5,390 bases of DNA from positions 1 through 5,390 of the forward strand of contig JARBCG010000036.1 of assembly GCA_028803175.1 (NCBI GenBank). Reading direction: 5' to 3'. Source of the stretch: Wolbachia sp. (GTDB lineage: Bacteria; Pseudomonadota; Alphaproteobacteria; Rickettsiales; Anaplasmataceae). The notes below the pieces were generated by a model. It made no database searches. It was not told the origin of the DNA and was given only the letters and a program-made list of their open reading frames with translations. Every line of letters begins with the position of its first letter. Within the stretch, counting starts at the first letter, position 1. Below, piece after piece: positions 1 to 5,390 of the stretch. The translations under genes were made by a program, and so were the position numbers.

Positions 1-380
1 AGTACAGATTAAGTAAAGATATAGAATACTTACAGGTCAAACAACAGTGCATAACAGAGAAATTATTAGGTGAGTATGTACTGCGAAATACGTAGATATC
101 GTAAGAGGTAATATTACTCCTGACAATATGCTAATCTCTATGTCTCCAAGCATGGAGCTATCTAAGTTGGTACAGTATATTAATGGAAAGAGTAGTTACA
201 AGTTATTCCAGGAATTTGAATACTTAAGAAAAAATATTTGGGGAAGCACCTTCGGCAAGAGGATACTTTGCTGTTAAAGTTGGCAATATGAATTCTACAG
301 ATGTACAGAAGTATATAGAAGAACAAGAAAGCCCTCATAGCTATTCCAATGATTTTAATATCGAGTTTTTAAACTCATAA
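1..380 (+). pseudogene. tnpA: IS200/IS605-family transposase TnpA (Y1, HUH), decayed 3' part
   Basis: No single frame is open, but three pieces joined across frames read like the C-terminal two thirds of a Y1 transposase. Bases 3-~73 (frame 3) begin YRLSKDIEYL. Bases ~74-253 (frame 2) contain DIVRGNITPDN, then SKLVQYINGKSSYKL and EFEYLRKNIWG, matching the family block SPDHVH...SKLVQYLKGKSSRKL..EF..LRK.YWG. Bases 255-380 (frame 3) contain ARGYFAVKVGNM and KYIEEQ, ending in TAA at 378-380. The second shift fits a 2 nt loss in the Trp codon expected before ARGYF, near 253-255. Frame 3 also has stops at 93-95 and 102-104. The HUH motif that binds the metal reads N-M-L at 125-133, so both histidines are gone. 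The presumed nucleophile Tyr survives at 312-314. The start lies left of the window. No tnpB is seen. This is a dead copy, convergent with folD. Family assignment rests on motif recognition only. Confidence 0.82.
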
Positions 381-400
381 TCTGATTTACATTCGTTTTT

Positions 401-430
401 CAAACTACCAGCTTTAGCCAGTTGTAATTA
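401..430 (+). mobile_element. possible decayed right-end hairpin of the IS200/IS605 element
   Basis: About 20 nt after the tnpA stop there is an imperfect palindrome centred on GCTTTAGC (410-417). The core pairs GCT with AGC, and several flanking bases also pair, but with mismatches. IS200/IS605 elements end in subterminal hairpins recognised by TnpA instead of terminal inverted repeats, and this location is where the right one would be expected. The whole stretch 381-475 is otherwise non-coding, and no target tetranucleotide or element border could be assigned. The call is inference and weak. Confidence 0.3.
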
Positions 431-475
431 ATAAAAATCAAGCATTTACACCAATTATCGGTAGTTTCTTAGCTT

Positions 476-1366
476 TTAATCGGCCAAAATATTTGTTATA
501 TCAACTCCCTTCTGCAAACATGCAGCAGTCACAGTATTCATCATAAGAAATGCAATTGTCATTGGGCCAACACCACCTGGAACTGGTGTAATGGCTTTTG
601 TTCTCTCTTTTACTGCCGCAAAATCAACATCTCCCACGAGTTTATTTTTTCTTTCTACATTTACACTATTTATACCAACATCGATCACTATTGCATCATT
701 TTTTATCCAATCTGCTTGAACAAAGTTTGGTTTCCCGACCGCTGCAACTACCACATCCGCTTTAGAGCAATATTCAGCTAAATTCTGACTTCTTGAATGC
801 AAAACAGTAACAGTACAATTTTCTTCCAGTAACAGATGAAACATTGGTTTTCCAACTATATTTGACCTGCCAATCACAACTACATTTTTACCAGAAAGAC
901 TCTTTTCAACTGATTTTATTAAATGTAGTGCACCTTGAGGAGTGCATGGCACTAGACAATTTTTTTCACCTTTTACCAACCTGCCAACATTTTCATCATG
1001 AAACCCATCCACATCTTTTTCTACACTTACTGAATTAATTACTTTACTCGCATTAATATGATTTGGTAAAGGCAGCTGCACCAAAATTCCATTTACAGAT
1101 TGATCTTCATTTAGCTCATCAATTTTCCGAATTAGCTCATCTTCTGATATATTACCAGGAAGAATAATAGTTTCAGATGTTATCCCTATTTCTTCTGCTT
1201 TTTTTTGCTTATTACAAACATAAACATGACTTGCTGGATTGTAGCCAACAAGAATTACTTTTAGGCACGGAAAAATGTTATGCTCTCTTTTTAAAATATC
1301 AATTTTCTGCGATAACTTTTCACACAGATCATTCGCTATTTTTTTACCATCTATAGTGATAGTCAT
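476..1366 (-). CDS. folD: Bifunctional methylenetetrahydrofolate dehydrogenase / methenyltetrahydrofolate cyclohydrolase
   Basis: FolD is a cytosolic homodimer that interconverts 5,10-methylene-THF and 10-formyl-THF using NADP, supplying one-carbon units for purine and formyl-Met-tRNA synthesis. The 296 aa length is normal for the family. The catalytic domain shows GYNPAS (41-46) and the Y49...K53 active-site pair, then DGILVQLPLP-like NGILVQLPLP (92-101) and the DVDGFH loop (118-123), then PCTPQG (140-145). The Rossmann domain has GRSNIVGKP (166-174) and DVGIN (229-233), and the C-terminal signature PVPGGVGPMT is at 261-270. All key residues are present, so the enzyme should be active. The ATG at 1364-1366 is preceded by an AAGGGG Shine-Dalgarno site lying inside the end of ubiX, only 3 nt downstream of which folD begins. 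It is the last gene of the probable operon, with a dead transposase convergent beyond it. A run of eight A (coding strand) covers codons 54-56, beside catalytic K53. Confidence 0.97.
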   Translation of the reverse strand: MTITIDGKKIANDLCEKLSQKIDILKREHNIFPCLKVILVGYNPASHVYVCNKQKKAEEIGITSETIILPGNISEDELIRKIDELNEDQSVNGILVQLPLPNHINASKVINSVSVEKDVDGFHDENVGRLVKGEKNCLVPCTPQGALHLIKSVEKSLSGKNVVVIGRSNIVGKPMFHLLLEENCTVTVLHSRSQNLAEYCSKADVVVAAVGKPNFVQADWIKNDAIVIDVGINSVNVERKNKLVGDVDFAAVKERTKAITPVPGGVGPMTIAFLMMNTVTAACLQKGVDITNILAD

Positions 1367-1369
1367 TTG

Positions 1370-1933
1370 CTATACCCCTTGCCACTCTTTAAAATTAGGT
1401 GACTTAATATCAAATAAATCCAATATTTTTCCGACAGAATGATCAATTATATCATCTAATGATTTTGGTTTAGTATAAAATGCTGGCACTGGCGGAGCGA
1501 TTATTGCTCCCATCTCTGTAAGTTTTAACATATTACGCAAGTGTCCAAGGTGTAATGGAGATTCTCTAACCATAAGAACTAATTTTCTTCTCTCTTTTAG
1601 TGTTACGTCTGCTGCTCTAGTGAGTAAATTAGAAGAAACACCAGAGGCAATTTCAGACATCGTTTTCATAGAACATGGTGCAATAACCATACCAGAAGTT
1701 TTAAATGAACCGCTTGCTATCTTTTCTCCTATCCTTTCTTCAGAATAGTAAAAATCTGCAAGTGATATAACCTCTTTAAGTTTTTTGGAGATTTCATGAG
1801 CTAAAGTTATTTTTCCAGAACCGCTTATTACTAGATGAGTTTCATAGTTAGAATTTTTTAACGTTTCCAATATGCGCACACCATAAATGGAACCAGACGC
1901 TCCACTTATTCCAACTACAATTCTATTTCTCAC
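1370..1933 (-). CDS. ubiX: Flavin prenyltransferase UbiX
   Basis: UbiX joins a dimethylallyl group to FMN to make prenyl-FMN, the cofactor of UbiD-type decarboxylases. In bacteria it serves the decarboxylation step of ubiquinone synthesis. The 187 aa length is normal. The flavoprotein fold is marked by VVGISGASGSIYG (6-18), the APCSMKTMSEIASG block (85-98), LLTRAADVTLKERRKLVL (103-120), RESPLHLGHLRNM (123-135) and PPVPAFYTKP (147-156), all close to family consensus. The start codon is GTG at 1931-1933. An in-frame TAA lies directly before it, so no longer form is possible, and the conserved first beta strand begins at once. The start overlaps the end of gapR by 11 nt, which suggests translational coupling. 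A loose purine-rich stretch (GAAGAAGAG) upstream may act as the ribosome site. The partner ubiD is not in the window. Confidence 0.96.
   Translation of the reverse strand: MRNRIVVGISGASGSIYGVRILETLKNSNYETHLVISGSGKITLAHEISKKLKEVISLADFYYSEERIGEKIASGSFKTSGMVIAPCSMKTMSEIASGVSSNLLTRAADVTLKERRKLVLMVRESPLHLGHLRNMLKLTEMGAIIAPPVPAFYTKPKSLDDIIDHSVGKILDLFDIKSPNFKEWQGV
1375..1380 (-). promoter_or_regulatory. Shine-Dalgarno site of folD
   Basis: On the minus strand AAGGGG stands 8 nt before the folD ATG and overlaps the last codons of ubiX. It is the clearest ribosome binding site in the cluster and supports both the folD start and co-translation from the ubiX message. Confidence 0.65.
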
Positions 1934-2198
1934 TTAACAGCTCTTCTTCCCCATAACTCATCCCTAATGCACGTTTATAGATATCAAGTAACGCTTCTTG
2001 TTCTTCCCTATAATCGTCATCCATTTTTCTCAGCTTAATAATTTGTTTCATCACTTTTGTATCAAAGCCTTCATCTGCTGCTTTAGCATATACGTCACGA
2101 ATGTGATCCTGCACATCCTTTTTTTCCTGTTCAAGTTTTTCAATTCTCTTTACGTAACTCTTTAGTTCTTCAGCTGTTACTCTTAGTGTATCTTCCAT
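1923..2198 (-). CDS. gapR: GapR family nucleoid-associated DNA-binding protein (DUF2312)
   Basis: GapR proteins of alphaproteobacteria bind AT-rich, overtwisted DNA ahead of replication and transcription and help topoisomerases. This small acidic/basic helical protein (91 aa from the ATG) matches the family along its length: a long coiled-coil helix with ELKSYVKRIEKLEQEKK (11-27) and DHIRDVYAKA (31-40), the signature GFDTKVMKQIIKLRK (44-58), and a last helix LLDIYKRALGM (70-80). The tail SYGEEELLSEK (81-91) is acidic and is the part that overlaps ubiX. I chose the ATG at 2196-2198. A TTG at 2205-2207 would add three residues (M-E-F) and cannot be excluded, because neither has a strong ribosome site. 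It lies 13 nt after the CorC-type gene. No operon logic with its neighbours is apparent beyond shared transcription. Confidence 0.93.
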   Translation of the reverse strand: MEDTLRVTAEELKSYVKRIEKLEQEKKDVQDHIRDVYAKAADEGFDTKVMKQIIKLRKMDDDYREEQEALLDIYKRALGMSYGEEELLSEK

Positions 2199-2211
2199 AA
2201 ATTCCAATTAA

Positions 2212-3495
2212 TCAATTGCTATCATCAGTATTACCAGTTTTTACTTGAACTTCAACAATACTAATAATATTTTTATCCTTTTTAAAAATTTTGAAATGAA
2301 AACCATACATAGAAAATTCTTCGCCTTCATCGGGAATGCGTTCTATATCATTTACAATCATCCCTGCTAAAGTTGATGCTTCTTCACTTGGAAGATCCCA
2401 GTGTAGCTGTCTATTAATATCTCTAATTGTCGCTTCACCTTCTATATGGTACACATTATCAGATATTTTCTTTATGAGATTCTCTGTGATTACATCATGT
2501 TCATCTGAAATATCTCCGACTATCTCTTCTAATATGTCCTCAAGCGTTACTATCCCTTGCAGTGCCCCATATTCGTCAATAACAAGTGCAAAATGCTTTC
2601 TATTCTTACGAAAATTATGAAGTTGTACACTTAATAATGTACTCTCTGGTATAAACCAAGGCTTTGACATAACTTGGGTAATATCAACTTCTTCTGTATT
2701 ATTATTTTTTTCACGCAAGGCATTTATAAGATCTTTTACATGAACCACACCAACAATATTTTCTGGTTCTTTTTGCCACAGAGGAATTCTACTGTGACTG
2801 CTAGTTAAAACATGCCTTATCAAATCTTCTTTATTTTGATTTATAGCAAGAGAAAACAAATTTTTCCTATGAGTCATGATCTGCGATATTTCTGTCTCAG
2901 CCAAATCTAATATGCTGTTTAACATATCCAAATCCTGTGGCAACATAGTTCCTTCACTGCGATGCAAAGTAATCATATTACGCATTGCATCCGCTGCAGA
3001 TATCACTTCCTTGTTCTTGTGCAGCCCACATAGCTTCAAGATAGAGTTAACAATAAACTGAATACCTATTGTTAAGGGAGAAAAAATCTTCACAAAAAAC
3101 AATAAAAAGTAAGCAGAAAACGATGCAACCTTTTCAGGATTTTGAATAGCGTAAGTCTTTGGTAGAACTTCACAAAACAATAAAATACAAAATGTCATTA
3201 TAATCGTTGATAGAAAGATTACTTCGTTTCCAAAGAGATTTATAAATATTGCTGTAAATAAAGCAGAACAAGAAATATTAATAATTGTATTTCCAAGCAA
3301 TATCGTCCCTATTGTTAGCTCTTTTCTATTTAACAAACGATCTATTATCTTAGCTCTTTTATCGCCGCTTAATTTTATTTTATTAATCCGGGAACGGCTA
3401 ATTGAAGTTAAGCCTATTTCTGCGCCTGAAAAAAAAAATGACAAAACCAATAAAATAAAAACTATTGATAGTAATGAGGCTAACAACCAATCCAT
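2212..3495 (-). CDS. CNNM/CorC-type membrane protein with DUF21, CBS pair and CorC_HlyC domain
   Basis: Members of this family (CorB/CorC, MpfA, often labelled hemolysin C-like) are inner-membrane proteins tied to Mg2+/Co2+ export or resistance. The "hemolysin" name is historical. The 427 aa protein has a DUF21 membrane part (about 1-180): a first helix (about 4-22), the conserved SGAEIGLTS (23-31), GNT (69-71) within a hydrophobic stretch, and helices near 92-110 and 124-155 flanking EVLPK (109-113). A CBS pair follows (about 205-325) with SRIPLW (235-240), VGVVHVKDLI (248-257), FALVIDEYGALQGIVTLEDI (302-321) and EEIVGDISDE (323-332). A C-terminal CorC_HlyC domain spans about 340-418. All parts look intact. 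The ATG at 3493-3495 has almost no Shine-Dalgarno site. A 10-T coding-strand run sits at codons 20-23. Substrate ion is inferred from family only. Confidence 0.93.
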   Translation of the reverse strand: MDWLLASLLSIVFILLVLSFFFSGAEIGLTSISRSRINKIKLSGDKRAKIIDRLLNRKELTIGTILLGNTIINISCSALFTAIFINLFGNEVIFLSTIIMTFCILLFCEVLPKTYAIQNPEKVASFSAYFLLFFVKIFSPLTIGIQFIVNSILKLCGLHKNKEVISAADAMRNMITLHRSEGTMLPQDLDMLNSILDLAETEISQIMTHRKNLFSLAINQNKEDLIRHVLTSSHSRIPLWQKEPENIVGVVHVKDLINALREKNNNTEEVDITQVMSKPWFIPESTLLSVQLHNFRKNRKHFALVIDEYGALQGIVTLEDILEEIVGDISDEHDVITENLIKKISDNVYHIEGEATIRDINRQLHWDLPSEEASTLAGMIVNDIERIPDEGEEFSMYGFHFKIFKKDKNIISIVEVQVKTGNTDDSN

Positions 3496-3530
3496 TAAAG
3501 TATGTTATTGCGATAAAAAATAGAATTAAT

Positions 3531-3558
3531 GTTATATATTGTGAGAGATACTTGCAAG
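3531..3558 (-). promoter_or_regulatory. candidate sigma70-type promoter for the corC-type gene and downstream operon
   Basis: On the minus strand CTTGCA (3553-3558) and TATAAC (3531-3536) are separated by 16 nt, and would start a transcript with a leader of roughly 30 nt before the ATG at 3495. The -35 box overlaps a perfect 10 nt palindrome, ACTTGCAAGT (3550-3559), which could be chance or an operator. In such AT-rich DNA hexamer matches are cheap, so the call is tentative. The rest of the 103 nt gap holds only a hairpin. Confidence 0.4.
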
Positions 3559-3570
3559 TTTGAAGTTTTG

Positions 3571-3597
3571 TATGACTGGATTTTAAAATACGTCATA
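3571..3597 (-). repeat. inverted repeat just after argD
   Basis: TATGAC (3571-3576) and GTCATA (3592-3597) are perfect inverted arms, and the 15 nt between them contains the self-complementary ATTTTAAAAT. It starts within a few bases of the argD stop. No T run follows on the minus strand, so it is not a standard intrinsic terminator. It might stabilise the argD mRNA 3' end or be chance. Confidence 0.3.
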
Positions 3598-3598
3598 T

Positions 3599-4777
3599 CT
3601 ATGTATTTTTAATCTTAGAAAATGAATCATAAAGTATATTACAGGCAGTGTCTACATGCTCATCCATAATTACAAGCGGGGGAGTTATCCTAATTACTCT
3701 ATTATTCGAAACTCTAGTCAGTATTAAATTTTTATGAAGACATTGACTGACAACTTTATCAGCTAAAGGAGCGTTAAGCTCTATACCAATTAGCAGTCCT
3801 TCTCCTCGCACTTCTAGAATTTTATCTGAAAATTCTTTAGCTAAAAATAACAATTTCTCTTTTAAATACTTACTCACCTCTTTAATGTGATCAAAAAAGC
3901 CTTCTTTTAACATTATATCTAACACTGCATTACCAACGGTAATAGCGAGTGGATTACCCCCATAAGTTGATCCATGAGTTCCTGGAGTAATTGCCTCTGC
4001 TATATAATCTTTTACTAAACACGCAGCTATAGGGAAACCATTACCCATCGCTTTTGCACAGGTTAATATATTAGGTTCAACGCCAACGTTTTGATAATGG
4101 AATAAAGAGCCAGTGCGTCCATAGCCGCATTGTACCTCATCAAAACATAAAATTATTCCCTGAGCTTTTGTTATTTTTCTTACCTGTTTTAGATATTCTA
4201 CATTAAGTGGATATACTCCACTTTCACTTTGTATTGGTTCTAAAAAAACAGCAGCTGTGTCATCATTAATTTTACTTTTCAAAGCTTCTATATTATTCCT
4301 TGGCACTTTATCAAAGCCAGAAAGTAACGGAGCAAAGCCTTCTCGCATTTTCTCATTTCCTCCAGCAGAAATAGCAGCAATGCTGCGACCATGAAATCCT
4401 CCTTCAACTGTAATAATACGATTACGTTTTATTTGCCCTTTTGAGTAAAAGTACCGACGAATAAATTTAATCGCGGCTTCAGTTGCTTCAAGTCCACTTG
4501 AGCAGAAGAAAACCTTATCTGCAAAAGTAAGTGTTGCTAAACGTTCAGCAAGTCTTTCTTGCCCTGGTATAGTGAAAATATTGGAACAATGCCATAATGA
4601 ATCCAGTTGTTCTTTCAACTTTCCTACAATGTGTGAGTGACAATGCCCCAAAGAAGTAGTAGCAATTCCTGCAGTAAAATCTAAGTATTTCTTACCGAGC
4701 TCATCAAAAAGATATACCCCTTCTCCCCTAATTATAGGGACTTCAAGTCTATTATAAGCATTAACAATATAACTCAT
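3599..4777 (-). CDS. argD: Acetylornithine / N-succinyl-diaminopimelate aminotransferase (class III PLP enzyme)
   Basis: ArgD transaminates N-acetylglutamate semialdehyde in arginine synthesis and, in many bacteria, N-succinyl-2-amino-6-ketopimelate in the DAP/lysine route. The 392 aa length is normal. Visible landmarks are YLDFTAGIATTSLGH (31-45), the PLP phosphate loop SSGLEATEAAIK (93-104), FHGRS (128-132), with R131 the likely carboxylate-binding arginine, LEPIQSESGV (179-188), FDEVQCGYGRTG (212-223), with D213 for the pyridine nitrogen, AKAMGNGFP (241-249), with K242 the Schiff-base lysine, and THGSTYGGNP (267-276). The phosphate loop departs from the usual NSGTEANE/NSGAEANE by Ser, Leu and Thr. 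The catalytic residues are intact. The ATG at 4775-4777 has no clear ribosome site. The gene is flanked by 103 nt gaps and probably has its own promoter. No other arg or dap gene is nearby, so the physiological substrate is inferred. Other class III aminotransferases are possible but less likely. Confidence 0.93.
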   Translation of the reverse strand: MSYIVNAYNRLEVPIIRGEGVYLFDELGKKYLDFTAGIATTSLGHCHSHIVGKLKEQLDSLWHCSNIFTIPGQERLAERLATLTFADKVFFCSSGLEATEAAIKFIRRYFYSKGQIKRNRIITVEGGFHGRSIAAISAGGNEKMREGFAPLLSGFDKVPRNNIEALKSKINDDTAAVFLEPIQSESGVYPLNVEYLKQVRKITKAQGIILCFDEVQCGYGRTGSLFHYQNVGVEPNILTCAKAMGNGFPIAACLVKDYIAEAITPGTHGSTYGGNPLAITVGNAVLDIMLKEGFFDHIKEVSKYLKEKLLFLAKEFSDKILEVRGEGLLIGIELNAPLADKVVSQCLHKNLILTRVSNNRVIRITPPLVIMDEHVDTACNILYDSFSKIKNT

Positions 4778-4802
4778 TTTAAGTATTTGTGCATCGTTAT
4801 AC

Positions 4803-4832
4803 AGTATACCTAAAATAAATCTATTAACACAA
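4803..4832 (-). promoter_or_regulatory. candidate sigma70-type promoter for argD
   Basis: On the minus strand TTGTGT (4827-4832) is followed after 18 nt by TATACT (4803-4808), one base from the consensus -10. The predicted leader is about 20 nt. It lies directly downstream of the terminator of the preceding gene, where a new promoter would be needed. An overlapping TATAAC (4796-4801) is a weaker alternative -10. Confidence 0.5.
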
Positions 4833-4853
4833 AGCTTTTTCTTCTAGTTTACG

Positions 4854-4882
4854 AAAAAGTCCTTCAATTGTTAAGGAGCTTT
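4854..4882 (-). terminator. intrinsic terminator of the broken membrane protein gene
   Basis: Read on the minus strand, AAAGCTCCTT (4873-4882) pairs with AAGGACTTTT (4855-4864) across an 8 nt loop, giving five pairs, one C-C mismatch and four more pairs (one G-U). The 3' arm runs directly into a stretch of five T. The 5' arm starts inside the stop codon of the upstream frame (4881-4883). It separates that gene from the argD promoter. Confidence 0.65.
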
Positions 4883-5390
4883 ATATTGTTGTGCAATTTT
4901 CATTAAAATAATTTGTAGCATCCTTTCGCCAATCATTGTTATTGTTAACTTCCTTACAATTATTACTAGAACTTATCTTATCATTACTCCGATTGTCAAA
5001 AAGTGGACTAAAAGAATTAGTAGGATCATTTTTCCAGTCATCGCCACAATGACCTTTATGACTTACCTTTTCATTCGCCACTTTTATCTTTGATTCCGGA
5101 TTTTTCTCCCCACTCTTGCTTTTTACTCTAACTTTTTCAACAGACCGGCTTATTTGTAAAACACGCCCCTTTTGATCTTGAGAGTGCATTATGGACCTAC
5201 TAAATACACAATAAACAGCTAGTAGAACTACAGGCACTACAGTAGAAGCTAACAATATACCACCAACCTAACCATTGCCAAGCAAATTACCGATACCATA
5301 TACAAACGCCAACTATGGATTAGAAGAAAGCAAAAAAGCCATGGAAATAGGGTAAACTCCAATATTATAAAAAAAACTAAGGAGGTACCA
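4881..5390 (-). pseudogene. 3' part of an unrecognised membrane protein gene, interrupted by two amber codons
   Basis: The same minus-strand frame can be read from the right edge (5390) to TAA at 4881-4883, broken only by TAG at 5313-5315 and 5268-5270. Protein-like sequence continues across both stops: hydrophobic YNIGVYPISMAFLLSSNP, then LAFVYGIGNLLGNG, then VGGILLASTVVPVVLLAVYCVF. The longest uninterrupted piece would need a TTG start at 5253-5255 that falls inside this hydrophobic stretch and gives 124 residues. I read it instead as the tail of a longer gene. After the last membrane helix comes a hydrophilic tail of about 105 residues rich in Lys, Ser, Asn and Asp, with a repeated motif DWKNDPTNSF / DWRKDATNYF (residues 73-82 and 108-117 of the TTG form). 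I do not recognise the family. Function is unknown; membrane location is inferred. A short TTG-started protein remains possible. Confidence 0.6.

Noticed and set aside
381..475. Intrinsic terminator for folD
   Set aside because: The minus strand after the folD stop has only weak hairpins and no stem directly followed by a T run.
844..1038. 64-codon open frame on the + strand
   Set aside because: It is fully antisense to folD, whose conserved motifs cover the region; the translation is low-complexity and has no start signal.
2336..2620. 94-codon open frame on the + strand
   Set aside because: Antisense to the CBS/CorC_HlyC part of the CorC-type gene; Ser-rich shadow translation without domain features.
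2876..3061. 61-codon open frame on the + strand
   Set aside because: Antisense to the conserved CorC-type gene and without any recognisable feature.
4835..4859. CTTTTTC...GAAAAAG inverted arms (minus strand) between the terminator and the argD promoter
   Set aside because: Almost pure A/T pairs with an 11 nt loop, overlapping the T tract of the better terminator; expected by chance in this composition.
5253..5255. TTG as a genuine start of a 124-residue protein
   Set aside because: It falls in the middle of a hydrophobic stretch that continues upstream through an amber codon and has no clear ribosome site, so a truncated pseudogene explains it better.
5379..5386. Perfect AAGGAGGT ribosome-binding sequence on the + strand at the right edge
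   Set aside because: No start codon follows before the window ends, and the same bases read as W-Y-L-L codons of the minus-strand frame; likely coincidence, though unresolved at the edge.
1..5390. tRNA, rRNA, CRISPR array, riboswitch or toxin-antitoxin system
   Set aside because: No cloverleaf, repeat-spacer pattern, known aptamer core or paired small genes were seen; the intergenic gaps are only about 100 nt or less.

Overview
The window looks like a piece of an AT-rich alphaproteobacterial endosymbiont chromosome, most likely Wolbachia or a close member of the Anaplasmataceae. The reasons are the low GC content, a GapR (DUF2312) gene, which is an alphaproteobacterial marker, the housekeeping set typical of reduced Rickettsiales, weak Shine-Dalgarno sites, and decayed mobile DNA and broken genes at the edges. 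The genus assignment is inference, because no database search could be run.

Layout. Bases 1-380 (+) hold the 3' part of a dead IS200/IS605-type transposase gene (tnpA), with frameshifts and both HUH histidines lost. Bases 381-475 are non-coding and carry a degraded hairpin that may be the right end of that element. From 476 to 4777 five intact genes lie on the minus strand. In transcription order they are argD (acetylornithine/succinyl-DAP aminotransferase), a CNNM/CorC-type DUF21-CBS membrane protein, gapR (nucleoid protein), ubiX (flavin prenyltransferase) and folD (C1-tetrahydrofolate dehydrogenase/cyclohydrolase). The last four are packed as one probable operon: 13 nt between the CorC-type gene and gapR, an 11 nt overlap between gapR and ubiX, and 3 nt between ubiX and folD. 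argD stands apart, with a 103 nt gap and a plausible promoter on each side. Bases 4881-5390 (-) hold the 3' part of an unrecognised membrane protein gene whose frame is cut by two amber codons and runs off the right edge. It ends in a good intrinsic terminator.

How the genes fit together. They are not one pathway. ArgD probably supplies the transaminase step of diaminopimelate/lysine synthesis in an organism that may lack full arginine synthesis. UbiX makes the prenylated FMN used by UbiD decarboxylases in ubiquinone synthesis. FolD supplies one-carbon folates. GapR organises DNA, and the CorC-type protein is linked to Mg2+ homeostasis. The operon looks like ordinary genome-reduction packing of housekeeping genes.

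No clearly new biological system is visible. The points most worth a second look are the broken membrane protein with a duplicated tail motif at the right end, a 10-T homopolymer inside the CorC-type gene (possible slippage site), and the decayed IS200/IS605 copy at the left end.
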